NCBI GenBank assembly: GCA_027475525.1
Contig: JAMWFC010000113.1
Location: 1,352,001 to 1,416,000 of the forward strand
Direction of reading: 5' to 3'
Source: Macrolepiota albuminosa
Taxonomy: Eukaryota; Basidiomycota; Agaricomycetes; Agaricales; Agaricaceae
DNA: 64,000 nucleotides
Below, piece after piece: positions 1 through 10,247 of this stretch (the stretch's first letter is position 1; the number at the start of each line of letters is the position of its first letter). Position numbers and translations under genes: made by a program. Under the pieces are notes generated by a model. That model was not told the DNA's origin. It searched no databases and saw only the letters and a list, made by a program, of their open reading frames with translations.

Positions 1-1015
1 AGGAAGCTCCCAAAAAACCTTGTCTGCAAAATAGTGAATTTAAGGGGAAACTTTGACCAAATATAAGTTCCAACTTTGCAGATTTGAGGCTCAGCCAGAT
101 GAAATTTTTGAGATTTTGACTACAAAATTCTGAGCATTCAAGGCAATCTGAGTCCCTTGATTGAGGTGTATGACAGGTTCTCAATGTAAATTTATGTATT
201 GACTTGTTACATGTGTAATAGCACAAAAAATTGCATCATTGCCCCAATAATCCTCACCTCAGTAATTTCCTGGTTGTCACTTTGTGTCTTCCTCTCAGGG
301 TGGTGAGACATAATAATCATCCTCCCACTAATATTTACCAGCTTACATGTTTTTTCAGTCCACCAATTCTGATAAAGAAAGTGATGAGGATACAGATACC
401 ACTGAGCCCAAGTTCACATGTAGCATCAACAGAAAGAAGTTCCATCTCCATATGCATGCCCCTGTTGACAACATCATCTTTAACCTTGGGCTTCATGCCC
501 TTGTCGGTGATGATGTTCTTCGCAAATCGCTGACACCTCTTGCAGTGTTACAATGGAATGTTTTGCATTGCACAAAACTGAAGCCCATTCTTGCCAAGGC
601 ATCTGTTCTGAAGATTTGCATTCCAGGTGGTAAGCTATCTAGTAATTAGAAATATGCTAGCTATAGCTCAGTTGCATGATATTGGTGCCAATGTCACGCA
701 AACAGAAAAAAAAAGGAAAAGAAGAGAATTTCCTTTTTAAGACATATGTTTTGCATGGATTGTCCAGTACTATGCCCTACGGTGCAGTCGACAGGCCCCC
801 TCAGTCAACACCTTTTGATGTAGCAGCAATTATGGCTCTCTCTCATGAGATTTTTTACTAGTCCATCCTAAACTGTATATTGGAAGACATATGAGGTTGA
901 ACTGGAGAAAAATATGCAGAAACTATTGAGTCGCTTCTCAGCGACAATTTGAAGGTTTGTCACACTTTTTTCACTTCTGCCGTACAATGCCGCAGCGGAC
1001 TACAAATGATTCTTT
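1..1015. other. Left flank, no supported gene
   Basis: No convincing gene was found. Short open frames around 347-649 give a protein-like string without a family I recognise, so they may be a transposon remnant. Positions 768-806 carry a 39-bp sequence whose reverse complement recurs at 7688-7726, on the other side of the Ngaro element. Confidence 0.4.
768..806 (+). repeat. 39-bp inverted repeat, left copy
   Basis: The 39 bases are identical to the reverse complement of 7688-7726. The two copies face inward like terminal inverted repeats of a 6.96-kb unit that encloses the whole Ngaro element. I could not find matching target duplications outside them, so the element class stays open. Confidence 0.6.
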
Positions 1016-1174
1016 TTGGAAGCTGTGCTACGTGCTCGCCGGCTAGCCCAGCGTGAGATAAGGCGGGTGACTTTCTTGGACCGTCATCTTTCCTTTTTGG
1101 GATGTATCCACTACTACATACGAAGTGAAACTTTGTACTCTTTCATTCTACAACTTCTATCATTTTCGTTATTA
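1016..1174 (+). repeat. Ngaro direct repeat, left copy (A1)
   Basis: 159 bp identical to 7156-7314 in the same orientation. It ends about 40 bp before the Gag ATG at 1216. Confidence 0.85.
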
Positions 1175-1215
1175 TCACTTGTCGTCTCCTCAGCTTGTAA
1201 CTTCATCATATATTC

Positions 1216-2793
1216 ATGTCTTCTCATTCTAATCCCATCCGACCCGAGGGCCAATCTCTTCCTGCATCAGTTCCGGATCTGTGTGATCTCAGTAGTCCTT
1301 CTCAGGCCACATCATCCAATACAGCAAGTGACCCCATTCTCGATCCTCTAACGGAAGGGCCGATGCTTCCCAATGCGGGTGTACCGGGTCCTATCCCGGA
1401 TGATTTCGATTTTGATGGGCGGGTTGTTCTACCTGATGGGATCGGTCACTTCCAATTGCCACTGACTGTCAGAGTCCACGAGAATGCTGTTACCGAAAGT
1501 TTCAATGATGCCAGTATCCTCCAGACAATCAGAGTCAAGAACACCCCGGTCCCGCGTCCACGAGACTTGGATATTGGCCCACCTCTCAAGCCTATTTACC
1601 TCTACACTAAGGATGAGATTCAAGATCTTATTGATAGCGAGACTCTTTGCTCCCTCTTATCCCCTTTGCCACCTTCACTACTCCGCGATATTATAGCCAC
1701 TAGAGGACAGAACAAGAAACAAGCTGAGGTCGAGCACCAGGCCTTAAAGGGGAAGGACAGAGAAGCCGATGATTCGATTCGAGCCAAATTACTGGAAAGT
1801 ATGGAAATGGCTAACCCAGTCAAGCGTTCTCTAGGAGAATCTCGAAATGTTGTCATTCCCACCATTTACCTCCTCAACGTTCGAAATCGTTTTCCCCTGC
1901 CTCTGCATTTCTTCACTAATTATCATATAGATCTAGTTAACAATTTCCCCCAAATTATTCATACGAAAGTGCTGCGTTCATTCAATTCTGATGACAAAAC
2001 TACGGACAAGGTGCTCCTTCTCGATATTGCCAAAATGATTCAAGCCTGGGGTAATGACGATACACATTCGTGTCTCACTCCTATGCGTTTCATTGAGGCT
2101 TCTAAGAACCTCTGGGAGGCGCTCAATCTACTCAGCAAGAAACCCTCTGAAATAAACCCTACTGATGGCCCGACGTCGTCCTCTACAAATCACGCGATAG
2201 AGTATGGCAAACATTTAAATTTTTTCCAACAGATCGAGAATTTCGAAGACACTTACCCTCTGTGGTACAAATTCGAACGAGAAGCTCGCCTGGATATACT
2301 TATGGCCAATGTAGTATTTAATTGGTCTAAGTATGCATTCCGTGTGGATGTGATTCTCCAGTCTCATCATGCGCTCATGGAGGATCGTAAAAGGATGTCC
2401 AAAACCAAGGTGCCACGTACTTCCTACTTATCGGATGCCACTTCTTTCCGCTCAAATTCTAAAAGTAACCCGCTTCTTTTTCGTGACACCGCACCGGCGT
2501 GCCTTCTGTGTGGGAAGACGCACTGGTTCACAGAGCATCCTGCCAACAGCACTTCCTTTGATGATGGGAAGCCCCTATATGCAAGGCTCATCGGAAATCA
2601 ACTTGTCACCGCCAAGAATCCACGTGGAGGGTGACCCCAAAGAATCTGTGGGGTCTTCAACCTCAACCGACCTTGTGATAACCAACATGGCAACGATGCC
2701 ATCCACGCATGCTCGCTCTGTGGCGGTGACCACCCTGCCTTCGCACGTTCATGGGCATGTCTGCGTGTTCTCAACGGCCGGATCTGCATCTGA
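1216..2793 (+). pseudogene. Ngaro Gag-like ORF with in-frame TGA
   Basis: The open frame starts at 1216 and meets a TGA at 2632-2634. The same frame is clearly coding beyond that stop, up to TGA 2791-2793, and contains Cys-rich motifs (CLLCGKTHWFTEH before the stop, then HACSLCGGDHPAF after it), as expected for the nucleic-acid-binding end of Gag in this group. Reading the stop as a former CGA (Arg) would need one CpG transition. The first 350 residues have no motif I recognise. The reverse transcriptase ORF follows in the +1 frame and overlaps the end of this one. The Gag call rests on position and the Cys motifs. Confidence 0.7.
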
Positions 2794-5075
2794 ACCGCGC
2801 CGTCGTCCACCTCCTTTATCACTTATTTATCCTGATCTTACAATTCATGTTCATTCACGACCTGCAACTGTTTCTTTATCGCCTCAAGACATCGAAATCT
2901 TTGAACGCGTTACTCATCCTTATAATTACCGAGCCTTTCAACAACTACTGTCAAAACACGATTTGCTTAATTTCTATCCTCGTCTTATTGTTAACTTGCA
3001 GCGAGGCTTTCCTTTGGGCACACTGCCTCTTTTAACTGATTCAGTTCTTATCAAGAACCACTCTTCTGTGGATGAATATCCTGAAGTAATCCGTGCCTAT
3101 CTCAGTGATGAAATCGCTGCCTGTCGTATGTCTGGTCCTTTTTCCCTTTCACACACAGAACGCATTCTGAGAGGTCCTGTCTTTTCCTCTCCATTAATTG
3201 TTGCTGTTCAACAGCAAGGACCAGACTTACCTCCAAAATATCGTGTCTGTAGGAATCTGTCCAAGGACGACCCGCTAACCGGTGTCTTCTCAGTGAATAG
3301 TTTCATCGATAAAGAGGATTTCCCAACACGTTTTGATATTGCGTACCTTGTGGCCGAACAGGTAAATCTTGCCTTCTACTAACTTTCTCATGGCTATTTG
3401 CCATTTCTATTTCTTTCTTATTTTCTTCACGTTACCTTAGCGTGGCTGTCATATATCTCATGCTGTCTCAGCATATTTCTCATTTCGGCGCTCTCATATG
3501 CGTATCTGTCTTTTCTCTCAGCGTATTCTTCATTTTCCGTGCTCTTGCAGTGTATTTGTCTTTCTCTCACGCCATCTGGCACCTTTCTTTATTTCCCACC
3601 GTTTGATGTCAGTGTCTGTCTTTCACCATCTCGCACCTGTTCATATCTCTCGCCGTGTGACACTGGTGTCTGTCCTTTTAGCTGCATCGTCAGCCTACTT
3701 CTGATTTCATATGTTTTCTTTTCTTTTTACCTTTGTTCACATGTCATTCTCCATCGTGTCTTTATATTTCATTCTCCTTTGTGTTTGCTGAGGCTTACTG
3801 CTTCATTTTAGATTGCTGTGTCACCTCCTGGTACACAAGCATGCTGTTTTGATATTAAGTCCTTTCATAGGACCTGTCCTGTACTTCCAGACCACAAACC
3901 TTTTCTGGTGGTCACTTTTGAAGAAAAGCTTTACATCAATCATAACCATCCTTTTGGCGCGCAACCTGCTAGTAGCAATGCCGGCCAGATTGCCAATGCC
4001 CTTGTCGATATCTGGTCCGCACAATTGGCAGACGACGGTTTGCTATTCAAATTTGAAGACGACATCAATTGCTTCCGATTTCCTAATACATTGGGTCCTT
4101 TCCGTCACAACAACTTCCTTTATGCCCATGACAGAAACTCAGTTCTCGACCTTGTGTCCTGCCTCAATGTCCCTTGGCATGCCGAGAAATCTGGCATCGA
4201 ATTTAAGGATTGTTTTTCTTTCATAGGCTTCATCTGGGACTTGCCCCGCAAGCGAGTTTCTCTCCCAGATAAAAAACGCTTAAAATACTTGTTGCATGTA
4301 AATTCGATGCTTGAATCCCACGAAAATGAGCATGGCAGTTTCAAGCTCAGGGATATACAGGTGCTCCACGGCACTTTGATTCATATCTCTTTCGTGTTCC
4401 CAGAAGGATCTTCTCGTTTACCTATCTTTTCGAATTTCATGTCCTCTTATCATGGCAACAAATTTGCCAAGCGCCATCTTACTAATTCTTTCATACATTC
4501 CTTGAAATGGTGGCAGGCCAGGCTCCAAGACACTTCAGCCTTTCGGCAGCTCTTTCCAATCCAGCCTCTTGATGACTTCGGTATATACGTCGATGCTTCC
4601 ACATCTTGGGGGATCGGTGTCATACTGGATCATTCTTATTATACTTTAACCCTTAAATCTGACTGGAAGCATCCTGGGCAAGATATTTGTTGGCTCGAAG
4701 CAATTGCCATCGAGATTCTATTTTGTTTTCTTCGTCAACTCGGATTTCGAAACAGGCAACGACTTTCCTCTTTATTTCGATCCTTTGTCCTCATTCTTAT
4801 TTCTCAGGAGAATTCTTGTACATTCTGATAATTCTGGAGCGATCGGAGCTCATCAAAAGGGTCGTAGTCGATCCATCTATCTTAACCTTTGTGTTCGGCG
4901 CTCTTATTCAGTGCTCAACGAATGTATGATTGTGCCTTCTTTTTGTTATATTCCCTCACATTTAAACCCGGCGGATGCACTCTCGTGTGGAGAGTGTGCT
5001 CCGCCTAACTACTCTCGTCTAAATTGGGCTTTCGACCTCCCCGATGACATCATCAATTCCTTCACTGATGTCTGA
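2369..5075 (+). CDS. Ngaro reverse transcriptase / RNase H
   Basis: Exons at 2369-3361, 3812-4755 and 4808-5075 join in frame. Removing 3362-3811 (GT...TTTTAG, 450 bp) links the RT N-terminal half to motif A (CCFDIKSFHR). Next come GQIANALVDIW and the catalytic FEDD box (KFEDDINCF). The RNase H part has the DAST and E residues, then, across a 52-bp GC-AG intron (4756-4807), VHSDNSGAIGAHQKG and IPSHLNPADALS. The real start is uncertain: the first 130 codons overlap Gag in another frame, so expression may need frameshifting or internal initiation. No stop codon interrupts this ORF, unlike its two neighbours. Confidence 0.75.
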
Positions 5076-6868
5076 CACTATTAATCAGCTGCGAGACCGC
5101 ACCCTCGACATTGTCTCTCCACACGTTTCAATGTCTGCTCACTCTGAACGCCAACAAGATCATCCTTCGAACATTTATGTTCCTCGCTACAGACCATACG
5201 TTACGACAACCCCTTCAAAGCACAACATCTATATTACAACTACACCTCGAAACACTTCACAATCTTCTGCCATTTCACACGTTCAATCTTCTCCATCAAC
5301 TTATTTCCCTCTATCTTATTCTTCAAACAAAACTATTGAATCAACACAGATTTACACACCCAAATCCACCGCGAATGTGACAGTCAAACTCACAGACATT
5401 TACACTCCCTGCCACTGATCTGCACGTCTATCACAATACACTTCACCACAAGACTCGGTTGCAGTCAAACTCACAGACATTTACACTTCCCGCCACGGAT
5501 CCGCACGTCTATCACATTACACTTCACCGCGAGACTCAGATGTTTCCCTAAATCTCCCACTCGATTCTTCCATCTCATCTGATGATCCACGCAATTTAGC
5601 AGTTTCTTCCCTGCGTAATATTCCTCCCCATGCCCCTACCTCCCGCAATTCTTACCAACCATCACATCTTCGACCACTTGTACCGGCTGACCGACGTCCA
5701 ATACTGTGGAGAACTCCACACGGATTTCTCGCCGACAACACTTTATCACAGAAGCTTTCACTTCCTGTGCGTACTAAAATATTCATGGGCCTCCTCTCTT
5801 CTGTCGAAGAAAAGACCCGCCAGTGTTATGGAGCTGGCATCCTCTGATTCACTCAATTCTGTGACTCTGAACATGTTCCCGAAAACTTACGCATGCCTGC
5901 AGATCCTATCCTGATCGCTGGTTTTGTTGCTAGTCACATAGCCACCTGTTCTGCTCAGTCAATCAAACTCTGGATTAACGGCCTACGTCTTTGGCATTTG
6001 TTTAATCGTGCGGAATGGATGGGCGACGACCCTTTGGTAAAATCACTGCAAACTTCCGCCGCTGCTCAGGGGATGGCTTTCAAACGGCCGCCTCGTCACC
6101 CTATTTCCCTCGATCACCTTCGTCTTCTGCACGACTCCCTCAATTTCACAGCACCACGTAGTTACGCCATCTGGGCGGCCGCTCTTACTGCTTTCTGGGG
6201 TTGCCGACGCCTCGGCAAGCTTTTGCCTTTGTCCCAAAGAAATTTTGACCCTATTCGTAACATCACCATTAATTGTAATATTTGTCTCACCCCGGTTCGT
6301 GATCGTTGCGCGATTACCATTCACATTCCATGGACAAAGACGACCCGTTTCGCTGGTGCTGATTGCTCATTGACACAGAGAGAGGATCTTTTCTGTCCGG
6401 TTCGCGCTCTCTCCGATCACCTTGTCATCAATCATCCCTCAGACGGTTCTCCTTTGTTTTCATTCCAGGACTCTTCGTCCTGCACTTTTTCTCTTTCATT
6501 CCTCACCAAAGACACGTTTCTCTCTATAACCAAGAGTAACTACAACTTATAACTTCGTTTTCCGTTCCTGATTTCTTTTCTCAGAGATATTTTCTGTTCA
6601 AAATCTGGACGTTGTCCACGGTCACAGCTATAGAATTGGTGGCTCTGTAAAACTTCTTTCCGATGGTGTGCCTCCACACATAGTTATGAAACACGGAGGA
6701 TGGACTTCTCTGTGCTTTCTTATCTACTGGAGGAGATTAGATACCATCGTCCCTAACGCAGTGGCTTCTGCTTGGGACTCTGCACGCCGTCAATTCGCTC
6801 ACGATCATAATCTTTCGAACGTCTTGTCTACTGACTGGTCCGATCTATTGAATATTTCTCTTTCTTGA
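5044..6868 (+). pseudogene. Ngaro tyrosine recombinase (two nonsense codons)
   Basis: The frame opens at 5044, overlapping the RNase H end, and runs through TGA 5416-5418 and TGA 5845-5847 to the stop at 6866-6868. A 49-bp intron (6536-6584, GTAACT...TCAG) lies in the catalytic domain. Visible residues are the first catalytic Arg in FWGCRRLGKLLPLS, the H-x-x-R box GHSYRIGGS, and HGGWTS...FLIYWRR with the nucleophile Tyr. The second TGA sits in GAGIL-stop-FTQFCD, where the family normally has Arg, so a CGA-to-TGA change is likely. The first TGA differs from the matching codon in the neighbouring 81-bp repeat unit (GGA). The enzyme should be inactive unless the stops are bypassed. Confidence 0.8.
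5381..5542 (+). repeat. 81-bp imperfect in-frame tandem repeat
   Basis: Two copies of 81 bp (27 codons) lie in the linker before the recombinase domain. They differ at several bases, including the GGA/TGA codon that creates a stop in copy 1. The divergence and the period set it apart from the exact 77-bp duplications elsewhere in the window. Confidence 0.75.
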
Positions 6869-7155
6869 ACTACTTTACTGTACCTCTATCAAATCTTTCT
6901 CTTTTGTAAACCAAAATTTCTACTCTACCTCGTCTCGAATGTTTCTCTTTTGTAAATCAAAATTTATCTTTTTATACATAATAGACTTTTTCCAAGGCAC
7001 AGCTCCGGTGGGTAGGTGCGGCCAAGGTTGAGCTGCGCCTAGTTGGGGGATCCGCCGCTTGCCCACTGCGCTGTTTCTGTGTACGGAACTTCTGTTCCTC
7101 CCGCCAAACTCTTTATATCTTTATATATCTAAGCGTCCTTTGTAACCCAACCTTA

Positions 7156-7314
7156 TTGGAAGCTGTGCTACGTGCTCGCCGGCTAGCCCAGCGTGAGATA
7201 AGGCGGGTGACTTTCTTGGACCGTCATCTTTCCTTTTTGGGATGTATCCACTACTACATACGAAGTGAAACTTTGTACTCTTTCATTCTACAACTTCTAT
7301 CATTTTCGTTATTA
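7156..7314 (+). repeat. Ngaro direct repeat, right copy (A2)
   Basis: 159 bp identical to 1016-1174, same orientation. Confidence 0.85.
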
Positions 7315-8349
7315 CCCACCCACCCTTCCCGTTGATATCATCTTTCCATCTTAGGTATTTCATATATCTCCACGCTAGACAGCAAAGGGGCCCACCCGAT
7401 TCTTTTGTTGATCTGAATAAACAAACATGATGCGTCAAAGACACGTGACTTTGTTCAATCAAATGTCTTTCATTTATTGAGATTATGGCGATCAAAAAAG
7501 ACATACTTATGACATCCAAAAAGCATTGCATTCTGTGACGACGCTTGCCCCGTGGAGTGGGGGAATAGTTGGAATCGGAAGACATAAAGTAATAGCATGC
7601 ACAGATGTGATTTTGACGACTCGAGGCGGAGCCTGAAACGGCAGGCCTCGGCTATAATCAGAGGTACTGTGACAGTTGTGACCTGTCGACTGAGGGGGCC
7701 TGTCGACTGCACCGTAGGGCATAGTATTGCGAATTTGAGGCCGAGATGTGGGAAATTTCCGGACAAGGTTTCTCAGGAGCTTCCCGGGGCCTGGGGAGAG
7801 CAAGTTAGGTTCTTGACAGATGAAAACTCATGCTCGTACGATAGTGTCTCGCCTCAGGCCTCAGGTCTCAGCACTTGCGTACTTGCAAAAGCTGCTTGCA
7901 ATATCAAAGCCACTGAACGTGACCGTAATCGCCCATCAGACCCTGACGCGCACACCCACACTTAGAAAAACAAACAACCGCCTTCGATAGTGTTTATCTG
8001 CAGTGTAGATACTTCAGGCCTCATCTCTAGGGAAGCTGTCTTGTCTAAACGCTCACACTTGCAACCGCCAATATGTTTCTATGCAAAGAAACAATTCCAG
8101 ACTGGGACAATACTCTTCTTTGTTATTTGGGGCAATTCATCGACGCCCACAGCGCGACCGTTTTTTATTCTATTTTTCAACCAACAACAATTGAACTAGT
8201 CACAACAGAGCTACTCGTTCCCTTGGAAAAGAAAAAGAAATACGAAGTACAAGGAAAACTGTCCTGATAAATACAGCGAACGAGACGATGGAAATCAACA
8301 CAACCACCCCAGCGAACAACGCCCTCAGCCCTACGACACTGTTTTTAGT
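7315..8349. other. Repeat flank and intergenic region
   Basis: No gene is supported. It contains the right 39-bp inverted repeat (7688-7726) and the upstream region of the gene starting at 8350. Confidence 0.4.
7688..7726 (-). repeat. 39-bp inverted repeat, right copy
   Basis: Exact reverse complement of 768-806. Confidence 0.6.
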
Positions 8350-10039
8350 ATGGAAAACTTCGATTACATTGCAAACCAGTCCTTCAACCACCGGCGCTAT
8401 AATCCCGTGTTCAGGACGAATCCAGATTACGGTTTTATCAACAACATCATCGACAATTTTATCCACCCCCGTTATCAGGAAGGACACGGTGTCCGTCCGA
8501 CCCCAGTTTCGATTGTTTCGTACGCAGAGACAACTCAGTACCGATTCGGTGGTGATCTTGGTATTGCTTCATGCGGACTCTGCGCATCAAATTTCGCGCG
8601 TCAAGTATTCGAACAGTATACATCTGGAATGAGAAATCGAGACTTGTTCCGATGGCTGTTGTCAAGAGAATGTGCTTTGGTATGTCCAAGTTTATTCATC
8701 AATTTATACGACCAGCAAATTGAAGCATGGGTTTAGGAAATCACAGAGATCGCGGGTCTATATAGAGGAAACATCCATTTAGAGGTCTCCAAGATCGTCG
8801 GTGCACCTACTTTCGAACGCTTCCCTAACAGTCAGTTCAGTTTCACCGAGGTTGCGGTGCCAGGTGTCCCCTACTTTACCGAGGTCCTAGACACTAAGAC
8901 CCCGCTTGACGGGTTACCGTGCGCTTATCAGTCTTTTCAAGAGATCTTGAGGACGATGGATAGCATTAGTGGCATATCAGCCGCCATTATCACCGCCCCC
9001 CCGGAAATCGTCGCAGCGATGAAGATTCCCATGGAAGGTGCGATCGATGGCAAGATTTTCGTGGTATTTGACTCTCATGGCGATGGTGATTTTTATCCAA
9101 GTGGCTCTGGGATGATCATCTGCCCAACGGTCGAGGCCGCCGCAACAGTCCTTACGCACAAGTTCCGGAATAACTCTTCGCCACAAATTGGCGCATCCTT
9201 TGTTGAGCCCAGGACACACCTTACTGCCACTAGCAGAGATAGAATCTTGTTAGCGGCAAGTATACGGTTATTCGAACTTCAAAACAAAGTAGACGAATTG
9301 GAAGCTGAGAAGCGCGACCAGAAGTCGCGTTATGAAAAGATGGAAAATATGGAAAGGAAAATAAAGGAATACGAGGAAAACAATCGCTCATTGACATCAG
9401 AGGTCATGAATAAGAGTCAAGAGATCGGGCGTTTGGAACAACAGCTAAGACAAGTTACAACAGAGCAACGTGCCTTGGAGGACGTACATCTCGAAGCACT
9501 CCGCGCAGAAGAATACGCTAGGATAATGCAGCACAGATTCGAGGAGAAGGACAGAACTCTCTTGGGATTGCAGAAGAAACTTGACACAGTAGTGGATTCA
9601 CACGCTAATGATAGAGAAGCACTAAGGGCAGCGGAGGGACAAGTGTTCACATTGCGTAACAATCTCAGGGAGAAGAACGAAACCATCATAAACTTGGAGC
9701 GGGAACTTCGGGTACTTAGAGACGATCCATACGCGTCAGGTGCTCAAGACAATTGGGCAGCTCGGTACGTTTGTTTTGTTATGCTCATTATAGATTTTAT
9801 GATTTCTGACATCGATCTACAGCCCGGCAAAAAGAACATACGAGCGAAATTACCACAGAACAGCTCCAGCTTACCGCCAGTATCCAGACAAGCACACGAA
9901 GCAACGCACAGCTACTTCAAATCATCTCCAGAGAAACGTTCGCGAACCTGAATGGATACCCTCGGATCGTGCTCAGTATGGATCGGCAACTTCTTCGTAT
10001 AGACATCCTGGTAACAACTTCACGTCAAGAAATCGTTAG
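8350..10039 (+). CDS. Predicted Cys/His protease-like coiled-coil protein
   Basis: Exons 8350-8679, 8737-9764 and 9823-10039 give 524 residues, with introns of 57 and 58 bp. A possible papain-like active site is visible: Cys in GIASCGLCASNFAR (near residue 78) and His in FVVFDSHGDGDFYPSGSG (near residue 220), about 140 residues apart. Similar Cys/His pairs occur in ubiquitin-peptidase-like proteins of agaricomycetes. Roughly residues 285-445 form a long heptad-rich coiled coil. The C-terminal 75 residues are basic and rich in Gln, Tyr and Arg, suggesting a disordered tail. No signal peptide or membrane segment is seen. The peptidase assignment is inferred from motif spacing only. A structural adaptor without catalysis is the alternative. 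Confidence 0.6.
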
Positions 10040-10247
10040 GGTCATGTTTCTTACACTTCTCCATCAATAGAACGAACTTTAGGCTGTTACCGCCGTTTTA
10101 AGGCAATGTTAGGATTACCATAGGTGTTTGTAGTTGATCGTATCCAATCATATTCTGTTACTGCGAGTCACCAAGGCCATAGATTTGGTGGAATGTGTAT
10201 GACTCGAGGATTGAGATTAGATTAGATCAACTTCGTCAGAAACCACC

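Larger units (their letters stand above)
1016..7314 (+). mobile_element. Ngaro-type (DIRS-order) tyrosine-recombinase retrotransposon
   Basis: The unit has a Gag-like ORF with Cys motifs, then a reverse transcriptase/RNase H ORF in another frame, then a tyrosine recombinase, in that order. It is bounded by two identical 159-bp direct repeats (1016-1174 and 7156-7314). Direct, not inverted, terminal repeats together with a recombinase and the absence of a visible methyltransferase domain fit Ngaro rather than DIRS1. Such elements are known from agaricomycetes. The expected A1...B1-A2-B2 arrangement is only partly visible: I see no B1/B2 pair, so the right end may be incomplete. TGA codons at 2632, 5416 and 5845 show that this copy has decayed. 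Confidence 0.85.

Noticed and set aside
5381..5542. Tandem repeat in the Ngaro element as an assembly join
   Set aside because: The period is 81, a multiple of three, and the copies differ at several bases, so it is a real, older repeat.
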